Part shown: piece by piece, positions 18,804-27,245 of the stretch
Position numbering within the stretch: the stretch's first letter is position 1
Layout: each line of letters begins with the position of its first letter
From: Pseudomonadota bacterium
Lineage (GTDB): Bacteria; Desulfobacterota; Desulfovibrionia; Desulfovibrionales; Desulfovibrionaceae
Length of the DNA: 64,000 nucleotides
Reading direction: 5' to 3'
Assembly (NCBI GenBank): GCA_023403845.1
Contig: JAEYDL010000002.1
Coordinates: 1-64,000, forward strand
Made by a program: the position numbers and the translations under genes
Notes under the pieces: generated by a model
Database searches by the model: none
What the model saw: the letters and a program-made list of their open reading frames with translations, nothing else
What the model was told of the DNA's origin: nothing

Positions 18804-18828
18804 AGCATACAAGAATATTTTGTATGCT
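18804..18828. promoter_or_regulatory. palindrome upstream of the activator gene, possible operator
   Basis: AGCATACAA and TTGTATGCT form perfect 9-base arms around a 7-base centre, 32 bases before the activator start codon. Its position suits autoregulation or a second activator site. The sequence differs from the palindrome at 18916. Confidence 0.5.
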
Positions 18829-18915
18829 TGTAAACTTTCATCTCCATAGGTCTTACAGAAGGATTACATAAAATTATTAATAAAATTAATATATTAATAT
18901 ATTGGTGTAAACTTT

Positions 18916-18935
18916 ATGTCAACTAAAGTTGACAT
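18916..18935. promoter_or_regulatory. perfect palindrome, candidate upstream activating sequence
   Basis: ATGTCAACT and AGTTGACAT are perfect 9-base arms around AA, ending about 64 bases before the -24 element at 19000. This is the usual form and distance of an enhancer for a sigma54 activator, and the activator gene is adjacent. Confidence 0.65.
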
Positions 18936-18998
18936 GTTTTGTTCTGAAAAAAAGAAGATAAATCTATAACTATGTAAAATTAATAAATATATTTTAAG

Positions 18999-19014
18999 CG
19001 GAACATTCCTTGCT
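18999..19014 (+). promoter_or_regulatory. sigma54 (-24/-12) promoter of the amidohydrolase/TRAP operon
   Basis: CGGAACATTCCTTGCT contains GG and GC separated by exactly 10 bases and a good TTGC -12 box. The expected start point is about 12 bases downstream, leaving a leader of roughly 45 bases before the ATG at 19073. Confidence 0.7.
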
Positions 19015-19072
19015 AAGCTTTTCATGAAAAGACTGGCCAGAAAAATGAGATCGGGAAGCAAGGAGAAGATAT

Positions 19073-20440
19073 ATGAATCCTTATACATTGGTGGTTCGTG
19101 GCGACGTTGTAACGAGTGATGGAATTCTTGATGATATGAAGGTCGCAGTACGAAATGGCATCGTAGTCGCCCTCCATATGGGGCATGAATACCTTGATGC
19201 AGAAGAATGTATAGATGCTAGAGGAAAGCTCATCTTCCCCGGAATTATCGACGCACATGTTCATTGCTACAGCTATGAAGGTGAGGGCGTATCAAACGCT
19301 ACGCGGTCTGCCATTGCCGGAGGGGTGACTACAATTGTGGATATGCCGTTTGATGCGGGAGAACCCGTCACCACAGATGCTATACTTCGCCGCAAGATCA
19401 TGACTGTCAACGAAGAGTCCATTAATGACGTCGCACTCCTCGGGACAATTTCGAAGGACGGAGACACGACAGAACTTTCTGCAATGGTCGATGACGGAAT
19501 TTGCGGTTTGAAACTTTCATTGACAGAAAGTGATCCGCGAAGATTCCCGCGCATCAGCGACGCCATTCTCCAGGATGTTCTTCCCTTGTTTGCGCCCTAT
19601 GGCTTGCCTGTGGGATTCCATGCCGAAAATGATGAAATAATCAGACATAATACTGAAACGGCGAAACTGTCTGGCAAACATGGCATAGAGCAGCATGGAG
19701 CCACGCGCCCTCCCATCAGCGAGTATCTGGAGATCGCTAAACTGCTTGAATTTGCGGTATGTTCGGGTATCCCGCTTCATTTGAACCACTTGACCCTGCC
19801 GCATAGTGTTGAAATGGCGACGCGTTATAAGAAGGCTGGATGCGATATCACGACGGAGACGTGTCCTCACTATCTGTTGCTGGATGAACAAGACATGTTT
19901 CGGCTTGGAATGCGCTCAAAGATCAATCCCCCGCTGCGTGGTGATGGAGCGCGGGATGGATTGTGGAAATGCCTCTTGAATGGGGAAATCGATATTCTTG
20001 CCTCAGACCATGCTCCTTGGCCCTTGTCTCGAAAGGCCTCTGAGGATGTGTTCGCCAATGCCAGTGGTTCACCAAGTGTAGAAACGTTTTTCCCGCTCAT
20101 GTTTTCCGAGGCGGTGGTACGTCGAGGCGCACATCCTTCTTTGCTCGTTCGTCATATGGTGGAAAAACCAGCCCGCCGTTTTTGTCTTGAGTCCCGGAAG
20201 GGACGTCTGATGCCAGGAATGGATGCAGACATGACTATTCTTGATCCTTCCATTTCCTGGACGATCCATGCCGATGAACTTTTTGCCGCTGCAGACTGGA
20301 CTCCCTTTGAGGGAGTGCACGTGCAGGGAAAAGTTGTTTCCACCATTTCAAGAGGGCGTCTTTTTTACAACGGCAAAAACGTTCTGGGCCGCCCGGGAGA
20401 TGGTTGTTTTTTGCCGGCAACCTGCAAGAGAAAAGGCTGA
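19073..20440 (+). CDS. cyclic amidohydrolase (allantoinase/dihydropyrimidinase/dihydroorotase superfamily)
   Basis: A 455-aa metal-dependent hydrolase that should open a cyclic amide or ureide. Visible metal ligands are HxH in IDAHVHCYS, a candidate carboxylated Lys in GLKLSL, His in GFHAEND, His in LNHLTL and Asp in ASDHAPW; KINPPLR is the substrate loop. The mix of allantoinase-like and dihydroorotase-like motifs does not fix the substrate; hydantoins, allantoin or dihydropyrimidines are all possible. AAGGAGAAG precedes the ATG. It is the first gene behind the sigma54 promoter and is followed by its presumed uptake system and an N-acyl amino-acid deacylase. Confidence 0.85.
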   Translation: MNPYTLVVRGDVVTSDGILDDMKVAVRNGIVVALHMGHEYLDAEECIDARGKLIFPGIIDAHVHCYSYEGEGVSNATRSAIAGGVTTIVDMPFDAGEPVTTDAILRRKIMTVNEESINDVALLGTISKDGDTTELSAMVDDGICGLKLSLTESDPRRFPRISDAILQDVLPLFAPYGLPVGFHAENDEIIRHNTETAKLSGKHGIEQHGATRPPISEYLEIAKLLEFAVCSGIPLHLNHLTLPHSVEMATRYKKAGCDITTETCPHYLLLDEQDMFRLGMRSKINPPLRGDGARDGLWKCLLNGEIDILASDHAPWPLSRKASEDVFANASGSPSVETFFPLMFSEAVVRRGAHPSLLVRHMVEKPARRFCLESRKGRLMPGMDADMTILDPSISWTIHADELFAAADWTPFEGVHVQGKVVSTISRGRLFYNGKNVLGRPGDGCFLPATCKRKG

Positions 20441-20500
20441 ATGAAGAGAGGGGTCACTTTTGTTGTCTTTTCCTGGAACTTTTAACCCAAGGATAACGTT

Positions 20501-21502
20501 ATGCATCCACTTATTCGCTGTTGTCTGCTGTGTGGGCTCGCTTTTGCCTTTCTGACGGTTCCGGAATCGGTTGCTGCCGCTCCCATTCCCTTGAAGATGT
20601 CGGCGACTCAACCTGTAACGCATCCTAATTATCTGGCCCTCAAGTATCTTGAAAAACTCTTGAATGAAAAGGCACCAGGACGTTTTGCCATTTCCGTACA
20701 CGGTGGGATGTCTCTGGGGTCGGATGTCGATGTGGCCCGTCAGGTAAGGGCCGGACTCATTCAGGTCGCGACCAATGCCACGTCGAATTTATCCAATCTT
20801 TCTCCGGTAATGGCCGTGTGCGATCTACCTTATCTCTTCGAAACCGCAGATGAGGCTTTGGCTGTTCTTGACGGTCCGTATGGGCAGAAGCTTCTTGATA
20901 CCTTGCCTAGATCCGGCATTGTGGGACTGGTGTATATTCCTGCTTCATTTCGTCAGATATTCAACAACAAGAGGCCGGTGCGCAGCCTGAATGACATACG
21001 CGGACTCAAGCTTCGCGTGGCGCAGTCGGCTATGGATATTGCCGCAGCGAAAGTAATGGGGGCAGCGCCTACTCCCCTTGCCTTCGGAGATACATACAGC
21101 GCCATTGAACAGAAAGTTATTGAGGGAGTTCTTATTCCGGAGCTGCTCGGTTACGACATGCGGTTCCATGAAGTGGCCAAAAATTTGGCCTTCGTGGACT
21201 GTCAGGCTTTTATTCTGGTCTGGTTCGCCAATGCCAGATGGTTCAATGCGCTTCCTGACGACCTGAAGTCCGTTTTTCTCGAGTGTGTTCGGGAAGCCCG
21301 AGACTGGCAGATGAGGGAAACGGCGAAAGAAAGCAAGGCAGTGGTAAACAAACTGGAGAAGGAAGGGTGCGTCATTACCCGGTTGAGTAAGGAAAATCGG
21401 GAAAAGCTTATGGAAGCCGCCAAGGTGGTCTGGGCGGAGTTCGACCTGCCTGAAGGCGCGTTGGATGAGATGCTTGCCGCCAAGGCTGCGGTGAAGAAAT
21501 AG
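20501..21502 (+). CDS. dctP: TRAP transporter solute-binding protein, DctP family
   Basis: A 333-aa periplasmic binding protein: signal peptide to about residue 26 (AFLTVPESVAAA), then the DctP fold with LGSDVDVARQVRAGLIQVATNATSNLS, and DIRGLKLRVAQSAMDIAAAKVMGAAPTPLAFGDTYSAIEQKVIEG, which includes the Arg that usually binds the ligand carboxylate. The ligand is therefore probably a carboxylate such as an N-acyl or N-carbamoyl amino acid, but this is inference from the family and neighbours. Confidence 0.9.
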   Translation: MHPLIRCCLLCGLAFAFLTVPESVAAAPIPLKMSATQPVTHPNYLALKYLEKLLNEKAPGRFAISVHGGMSLGSDVDVARQVRAGLIQVATNATSNLSNLSPVMAVCDLPYLFETADEALAVLDGPYGQKLLDTLPRSGIVGLVYIPASFRQIFNNKRPVRSLNDIRGLKLRVAQSAMDIAAAKVMGAAPTPLAFGDTYSAIEQKVIEGVLIPELLGYDMRFHEVAKNLAFVDCQAFILVWFANARWFNALPDDLKSVFLECVREARDWQMRETAKESKAVVNKLEKEGCVITRLSKENREKLMEAAKVVWAEFDLPEGALDEMLAAKAAVKK

Positions 21503-21513
21503 CTTCATTCAAG

Positions 21514-21551
21514 GCGGCGTTTCCGTGGAATTTGGAAATCGGAAACGCCGC
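21514..21551 (+). other. intercistronic hairpin between dctP and dctQ
   Basis: GCGGCGTTTCCG and CGGAAACGCCGC form a perfect 12-base stem over a 14-base loop with no T run. The dctQ ribosome site (AGGGGGG) follows at once. It probably protects the dctP message and so raises binding-protein levels over the membrane subunits. Confidence 0.65.
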
Positions 21552-21562
21552 AGGGGGGCCTC

Positions 21563-22063
21563 ATGGTCGAAAAGATAAGCATGTACCTTGCCAAGGGGTG
21601 TGAATGGCTGGTGGGAATTTTGATGGCGATTATGACTATTGTTGTTATAATTGGTGTATTTTTTCGCTATGTTTTGGGGGATGCTTTATCGTGGACCGAG
21701 GAAATGGCTCGATATGTTATGATCTGGATGTGCTTTCTGGCTGCCAGTATTCTGGTCCGGGAAGATGGGCATATCGGCATATCCGTGTTGCGGGACAAGC
21801 TTTCTCCTACAGGGAAAAGGCTGTTCTTTGTCATTGCTGACATGGCTTCCATTCTTTTTCTCCTCATGTGGGGATATATTTCCATAGAGTCATATCACAT
21901 CGTAAAATACGACATTTCACCGGGGGTCAATATCGCTCTGGGATGGGTCTTCGTTTCCCAGCCCATTTGCGCGTTACTTATGTTGATACAGGCGGTGCTT
22001 TTGCTTGTTAGAAGATTAACCGGACAGACCAGTCTTTCCGTACAGGATAAGGTGGACGTATGA
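21563..22063 (+). CDS. dctQ: TRAP transporter small permease, DctQ family
   Basis: A 166-aa, four-helix membrane subunit. The DctQ signature is visible in GVFFRYVLGDALSWTEEMARYVMIWMCFLAASILVREDGHI. It joins DctM in the Na+-driven importer. Its last codons overlap the dctM start by 4 bases. Confidence 0.92.
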   Translation: MVEKISMYLAKGCEWLVGILMAIMTIVVIIGVFFRYVLGDALSWTEEMARYVMIWMCFLAASILVREDGHIGISVLRDKLSPTGKRLFFVIADMASILFLLMWGYISIESYHIVKYDISPGVNIALGWVFVSQPICALLMLIQAVLLLVRRLTGQTSLSVQDKVDV

Positions 22064-23337
22064 GTGTTCTTTTTCTTTCGTTCATTATCCTGCTTGCAAT
22101 AGGCATTCCCATGGCTTTCAGTCTGGGGCTTTCCGCCTTTGCATTTTCATGGAGTCAGGGCGGGCATACGCTTTTGGCCATTCCTCTTCAAATGTTCGCC
22201 AGTGTCGACCAGTTTGTATTTATGGCCATTCCCTTGTTTATGCTGTCGGGGGAATTGATGGTCACAACGGGCATCATGGACAGATTATTGAATTTTGCCA
22301 TGGTGTTTCTTGGACGTTTCCGGGGGAGTCTGGCGCTTGTAACCATTGTTTGCAGTACTGTATTTGCGGGTATCAGCGGGTCTGCTGTCGCCGATGCCGC
22401 CGCCATCGGTGCTATTCTGATTCCCGGAATGGCCAAAAAGTATGATGCTGCTTTTGGGGCAGGAGTCGTTGCCAGTTCTTCAGTTATCGGCCCCATAATT
22501 CCGCCGAGCATTCCCATGATTGTCTATGCCATGGCCACTGGAGGCGTTTCCATTGGCGCGCTGTTCATGGCCGGTGTTGTACCCGGGCTTCTCATCGCCT
22601 TGGGTATGATGGTTATTGCATGGTATCTTGCGGCGAAGCGTGGCTACCCTCGCGACGAGACGAAATACTCTCGCAAAGAACTTGCACGCCTTTTTGTAGA
22701 AGTCCTTCCAACTCTGCTGATGCCAATAATCATCGTCGGGGGCATCAGAGGCGGAGTGGTCACTCCTACTGAAGCTGCCGCCGTAGCAGTTGTGTACGCT
22801 ATTATTCTCGGGGCATTCATGCGTACCTTGACGGCGAGAGGCGTCTGGGGGTGTCTGGTGCGTGCGGCAAAGGTTTCATCCATGGTTTTTCTGGTCATAG
22901 CTACCGCCAGTGTCATTGCATGGATGATGGCAGAGATGCAGCTCCCAGAAAAAATGGCTTCCGCCTTTCGGGATGTTACGGATAATCCATATATTTTTAT
23001 CCTTATACTGAACCTTTTCTTGCTGGTTGTGGGTTGTTTCATGGAGCCTTCGTCGGCCATGATAATGCTCATGCCCATCATTTCTCCCATAGCCAGCAGC
23101 TATGGGATAGAACCTGTTCATCTTGGCCTGATTGTCGTTTTGAACTTGTGTATGGGGATGATTACTCCGCCGGTAGGCACCTGTCTTTTTGTGGCTTGTG
23201 GAATTTCACGACTGTCGGTTCCTGTGGTGGCACGTGCCATGATGCCTTTTTTCCTGTATCAGATTGCGATACTCGCTCTGGTTTCTTTCGTACCTGAAGT
23301 GGTTCTTTGGCTTCCGAGGCTATGCGGAAATCTTTAA
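22060..23337 (+). CDS. dctM: TRAP transporter large permease, DctM family
   Basis: A 425-aa membrane subunit with about 12 hydrophobic segments. Typical DctM motifs are AGISGSAVADAAAIGAILIPGM, SSVIGPIIPPSIPMIVYA and GMITPPVGTCLFVACGIS. Overlap with dctQ shows translational coupling. Confidence 0.93.
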   Translation: MSVLFLSFIILLAIGIPMAFSLGLSAFAFSWSQGGHTLLAIPLQMFASVDQFVFMAIPLFMLSGELMVTTGIMDRLLNFAMVFLGRFRGSLALVTIVCSTVFAGISGSAVADAAAIGAILIPGMAKKYDAAFGAGVVASSSVIGPIIPPSIPMIVYAMATGGVSIGALFMAGVVPGLLIALGMMVIAWYLAAKRGYPRDETKYSRKELARLFVEVLPTLLMPIIIVGGIRGGVVTPTEAAAVAVVYAIILGAFMRTLTARGVWGCLVRAAKVSSMVFLVIATASVIAWMMAEMQLPEKMASAFRDVTDNPYIFILILNLFLLVVGCFMEPSSAMIMLMPIISPIASSYGIEPVHLGLIVVLNLCMGMITPPVGTCLFVACGISRLSVPVVARAMMPFFLYQIAILALVSFVPEVVLWLPRLCGNL

Positions 23338-23355
23338 AAGAGCAGGTGAGATAGT

Positions 23356-24987
23356 ATGTATGAGATCGTCTTTCGGAGAGGCCTCGTCGTAGATGGAACT
23401 GGGAAAAGGGGTGTCGTCACAGATGTCGCAGTTGATGACGGCCGGATAGCCCGGGTGGGGAATTTGGAACCCGGGATCGGAAAGAACGAATATGATATAT
23501 CTGGAATGGTTATCGCTCCTGGCTTCATAGATATGCATAGTCATTCAGACATATTGGCTTTTTCCGAACCGGAACTTTTGCCCAAGGTGATGCAGGGGGT
23601 TACTTCCGAATTGCTGGGGCAGGATGGCATCGGACCGGCTCCTTTGCCCGATAATGCCGCAGTCATAGCTTCATGGCGGAGCTATCTTGCCGGGCTGGAC
23701 GGCAATCCCCCTCTTGCTTGGAACTGGCGCAGCCTCGACGATTATGCCAGTGAACTGGAGGCAGCTCCTCGAGGATGCAATCTTCTGCCGCTGTTACCGC
23801 AGGGAAATGTCCGGATGCGTGTCATGGGGCTTGAAGACAGAAAGCCTGATGAAGATGAACTTCGGCACATGGAAAGGGAAGTGGAGCTGGGCATGGCCGC
23901 TGGGGCATGGGGTATTTCCCTGGGCATGGTATATATGCCGTGTGTTTTTTCTCAACATGAGGAACTGGTACGAGTCTTTGCGCGGGCTGCCGAACTTGGC
24001 GGTTTTCTGGTCGTACATATGCGTAATGGCAGTACATTGCTACTGGAATCGCTGGATGAGCTTTTTGAAATCAGCAATAAAGCCGATATTCCCCTGCATG
24101 TTTCCCATTTCAAGGCTGCCGGCAAGAGGAATTGGAACAAGATGAGTATTGCCTTGGAAAAGCTGGAAAAACGACATGCTGAAGGACATGACGTATCCTT
24201 TGATATCTACCCCTATACAGCGGCAAGCACCATGTTCGCCATATTATTGCCTCCGTGGGTTCTGGAGGGAGGCATGCAGGCGACGCTTAAGCGGCTGCGG
24301 GACCCGAAAGTCCGGGAAGCGATTATTAGTGAATGGACGCAACCGAAGACACCGACCATGAAGAGCAAGGGATGGGATAACCCTGTTCACCTTAATGGAT
24401 GGAACAATATCCTGATTTCTTCCGCACGTTCCGGGAACGGAAAAATTGTAGGAAAAAGAATTACGGAAATTGCAGCAGAGCGTGGAATTTCACCCGCATT
24501 GGTGGCGTTTCAACTGATGGAAGAGGAACAGGGAGATATGGGAGTCATCTACTTCAGCATGAATGAGGACCGTGTAGCCGAGGGGATTCGGCATCCTCTT
24601 GGAATGATCTGCACGGACGGATTGCTGGGTGGTACCCCACATCCTAGGGTTTATGGATCCTTTCCCCGAGTTCTGGCCCGCTATGTTCGCGAGCGGGGTG
24701 AACTGACCCTGGAAGAGGCCATTTATAAGATGACAGGAAAGCCGGCAACACGTCTCAAACTTGAGGACAGAGGGTTCCTGTTGCCAGGACTTGCCGCGGA
24801 TATCGTTGTTTTTGATCCTCGTCTGATAAAGGATACGGCAACTTATGACGACCCCAGACAGTTCCCGCAGGGTATCCAGCATGTTTTAGTAAATGGGGTC
24901 CACACGGTTAGGGGTGGAGAATTTACCGGGCAGCTCGGAGGACGGGTCTTGCGGAAAGTTTCGGCTAGGGAAAACACGGAGACATGA
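23356..24987 (+). CDS. N-acyl-D-amino-acid deacylase (D-aminoacylase) family amidohydrolase
   Basis: A 543-aa amidohydrolase-superfamily enzyme. FIDMHSHSD gives HxH, VVHMRN and VSHFKAAGK give the second-metal His residues and neighbouring Lys, and MICTDGLLGG gives the catalytic Asp. The position normally held by the bridging Cys of D-aminoacylase (GNCG) reads GQDG, so Asp replaces Cys. Family members remove an N-acyl or N-carbamoyl group from D-amino acids or open small amides. Position between the TRAP importer and an AroM-family protein suggests it takes the product of the first amidohydrolase. Substrate unproven. Confidence 0.85.
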   Translation: MYEIVFRRGLVVDGTGKRGVVTDVAVDDGRIARVGNLEPGIGKNEYDISGMVIAPGFIDMHSHSDILAFSEPELLPKVMQGVTSELLGQDGIGPAPLPDNAAVIASWRSYLAGLDGNPPLAWNWRSLDDYASELEAAPRGCNLLPLLPQGNVRMRVMGLEDRKPDEDELRHMEREVELGMAAGAWGISLGMVYMPCVFSQHEELVRVFARAAELGGFLVVHMRNGSTLLLESLDELFEISNKADIPLHVSHFKAAGKRNWNKMSIALEKLEKRHAEGHDVSFDIYPYTAASTMFAILLPPWVLEGGMQATLKRLRDPKVREAIISEWTQPKTPTMKSKGWDNPVHLNGWNNILISSARSGNGKIVGKRITEIAAERGISPALVAFQLMEEEQGDMGVIYFSMNEDRVAEGIRHPLGMICTDGLLGGTPHPRVYGSFPRVLARYVRERGELTLEEAIYKMTGKPATRLKLEDRGFLLPGLAADIVVFDPRLIKDTATYDDPRQFPQGIQHVLVNGVHTVRGGEFTGQLGGRVLRKVSARENTET

Positions 24988-24988
24988 T

Positions 24989-25660
24989 ATGCTCGGCCTG
25001 ATAGCCTTGGGAAAGGGATCTCGTCCTGATTTTGATGATGCGATGCGGAGTTTGCTTCCGAAGGTACGTTATTCCATTGTAGGGGCTCTGGATTCGCTGG
25101 ATGAAAGCGTTATCGCGTCTCTGGCGGAAGGAGGGGATTATCTCCTTCGTGTTCCTGCTTACGGGAGTTCATGGGAAATTCCCCGTGACCGGCTTTTACC
25201 CTACGTGCGTGCAGCCGATTCTGCTTTGAGACAGCAGGGCGCTGCCGTGACGCTGCTGATGTGCGCCGGGGATTTCCCTTTCCTCTCCGTAGGGGGAATT
25301 TTACTGTATCCCGGCAGGATAATGCCTTCCCTGCTCAAGGCGTTTTTTCCATGGGAGCGATCGGGCCATATAGGAATCATTTTGCCCAACGAGACGCAGA
25401 TGCGTTTCGCCGCCGCCCATTGGGAAAGATGGGGACTGCGGGTCACGGTGGACTGGGCCTCGCCGTCCGCAGTGGGTGCCGTCGGTGAGGCTGTTCGGAG
25501 GCTGTCCCCGCATGTGGACGCCATTGTCCTTGACTGTATGGGGTTCGGCCTCCGGCATGAACAGGAGGCGGGAGGGGAAACGGATAAACCTGTATTTTCT
25601 TCTCTGAGGGGAGCTCTTTGCATAGCAGGTTCATTTGTATCGGGAAAGAATGAGTGCTGA
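24989..25660 (+). CDS. AroM family protein, putative racemase-fold enzyme
   Basis: A 223-aa protein of the AroM family (function not established), starting one base after the previous stop. Two cysteines stand out, Cys92 in MCAGDF and Cys183 in DCMGFG, spaced 91 residues apart as the two catalytic cysteines of the Asp/Glu/hydantoin racemase and maleate isomerase superfamily. In an operon with a cyclic amidohydrolase and a D-specific deacylase, a racemase or isomerase step is a reasonable inference. A paralogue (59742-60431) sits in the other amidohydrolase operon. Confidence 0.75.
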   Translation: MLGLIALGKGSRPDFDDAMRSLLPKVRYSIVGALDSLDESVIASLAEGGDYLLRVPAYGSSWEIPRDRLLPYVRAADSALRQQGAAVTLLMCAGDFPFLSVGGILLYPGRIMPSLLKAFFPWERSGHIGIILPNETQMRFAAAHWERWGLRVTVDWASPSAVGAVGEAVRRLSPHVDAIVLDCMGFGLRHEQEAGGETDKPVFSSLRGALCIAGSFVSGKNEC

Positions 25661-25824
25661 TTCAAAATTCAGAACCATGCAACAGCGCCGCAAGATTTTG
25701 CAGATGGTTCCAGAAGAAAAATGCTGCGGCAGAACCGACAAAAAAAACTTGTATAGAGGAAAGCAATCCGGGCATACTGGGACCGCCTTTTTTACTCTCA
25801 ATCTTTTTTGTCAAGGATGGCGCA

Positions 25825-27090
25825 ATGGGTAATTCTACATCGTTTCCAATGGTTCGTGACGTTCCCTATATGGGCGTCATCTGGGTTGTGCACGAAGCAT
25901 CCAAGCTGGGGTTCTGGAACGGACATCCGGATTGGTGCAACCTGGGGCAGGGACAGCCCGAGGTTGGAGACATGCCGGGGGCTCCCCGGCGAATCGACCA
26001 TATCGACATCATGCCTGGCGATCATGCCTATGGGCCTGTGGGCGGTACTGGAGAAGTGCGGGAAGCCATAGCCGATATGGTCAATCGACAGTACCGGAAG
26101 GGGATGCAGCCCTATACGGCGGATAATGTGAGCTTCGCGTCCGGCGGGCGCCTTGCTTTGACGCGGCTTTTTACCATTATCGGGGACGGCGCCAGAATTG
26201 CCTATAAGAATCCTGATTATACGGCGTATGAGGATTACCTGTACGGATTGCGGAATCGTTGCGTTCTGCTTCCCATACGGGCAGAAGAAAAAAACGGATT
26301 TTCCATTCCTCCGGATGAACTTGAAGGATTTGTACATCAGGAACGGGCGGACGTTTTCGTTTTTTCCAATCCCTGTAATCCTACAGGCGAAGTCATGTCC
26401 GGCCAGGATCTTGATCGCTATGTCGGCATGGCCCGCCGTGAGAATTGCTTGCTCGGAAGTGATGAATTTTATTCTCACTTTATTTATGAGGCCGACGGTT
26501 CTCCCGCATCAGGCCCTATCTCCGCCGCCGCTTGTGTCGGTGATGTGGACAAGGATCCCGTGGTTATTTTTGACGGTTTGACCAAAAGTCATCGTTATCC
26601 CGGCTGGCGTTGCGGTTGGGCCGTGGGGCCGAAGCATATCATCGAAATGCTGAACAGGGCCGCAAGCGCCGTGGACGGAGGCCCGAGCATGCTTGCCCAA
26701 CGGGCTACGCTTGCGGCCCTGGAGGCCGGGCGCATGGCTCAGGAAACTTCAGCCCTGCGTGCGGAATTTGCCCGCAAACGCAGACTGATGCTCGACGGAC
26801 TGGCCTCCATGGGAATTTTCCCCGCTGCGGAACCGCGCGGCACTTTTTACGTATGGGCGAGCATCGCGGGACTTCCTTCGCCCCTGAACGATGCGGATGC
26901 CTTTTTCCACGCCTGCCTCGGGCGCAAGGTTATGACCGTGCCCGGGCGTTTCTTTGATGTCAGGCCGTACAGAACCCGTCCGGCTGAGGAACCATATCGT
27001 TCATGGGTGCGTTTTTCCTATGGCCCTTCGTATGATGTGGTAAAAACCGGCCTTGAACGTATAGCCGCGCTGATTGCCGAATATCGTTGA
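25825..27090 (+). CDS. PLP-dependent aminotransferase, class I/II
   Basis: A 421-aa fold-type I aminotransferase. SNPCNPTGE, DEFYSHFIY, and FDGLTKSHRYPGWRCGW with the PLP Lys in LTKSHR are all present, and RSWVRFSYG carries the carboxylate-binding Arg. The frame is open further upstream, but the ATG at 25825 has AAGGATGG in front and is where homology begins. It lies 164 bases after the AroM-family gene, probably in the same operon, and is followed by a terminator. It would convert the released amino acid to a 2-oxo acid. Fragments of a related gene survive at 39800-40060. Confidence 0.88.
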   Translation: MGNSTSFPMVRDVPYMGVIWVVHEASKLGFWNGHPDWCNLGQGQPEVGDMPGAPRRIDHIDIMPGDHAYGPVGGTGEVREAIADMVNRQYRKGMQPYTADNVSFASGGRLALTRLFTIIGDGARIAYKNPDYTAYEDYLYGLRNRCVLLPIRAEEKNGFSIPPDELEGFVHQERADVFVFSNPCNPTGEVMSGQDLDRYVGMARRENCLLGSDEFYSHFIYEADGSPASGPISAAACVGDVDKDPVVIFDGLTKSHRYPGWRCGWAVGPKHIIEMLNRAASAVDGGPSMLAQRATLAALEAGRMAQETSALRAEFARKRRLMLDGLASMGIFPAAEPRGTFYVWASIAGLPSPLNDADAFFHACLGRKVMTVPGRFFDVRPYRTRPAEEPYRSWVRFSYGPSYDVVKTGLERIAALIAEYR

Positions 27091-27122
27091 GGTAATGCCG
27101 GGAGACCGGTGCATGAACGACG

Positions 27123-27165
27123 CCCCGAACCCTCAGGCGATCCTGTCGGGTTCGGGGTTCTTGTA
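27123..27165 (+). terminator. terminator of the amidohydrolase/TRAP/aminotransferase operon
   Basis: CCCCGAACCC pairs with GGGTTCGGGG, extended inward by AGG/CCT, followed by TTCTTGTAT. It lies 33 bases after the aminotransferase stop. Confidence 0.8.
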
Positions 27166-27245
27166 TCCTTGAAGATAGAAGGGGAACGGTCGCATCAGCT
27201 TTTCAGGAAGGCATGAGGCGTCCATATCCGCCGGGACGGAACAAA

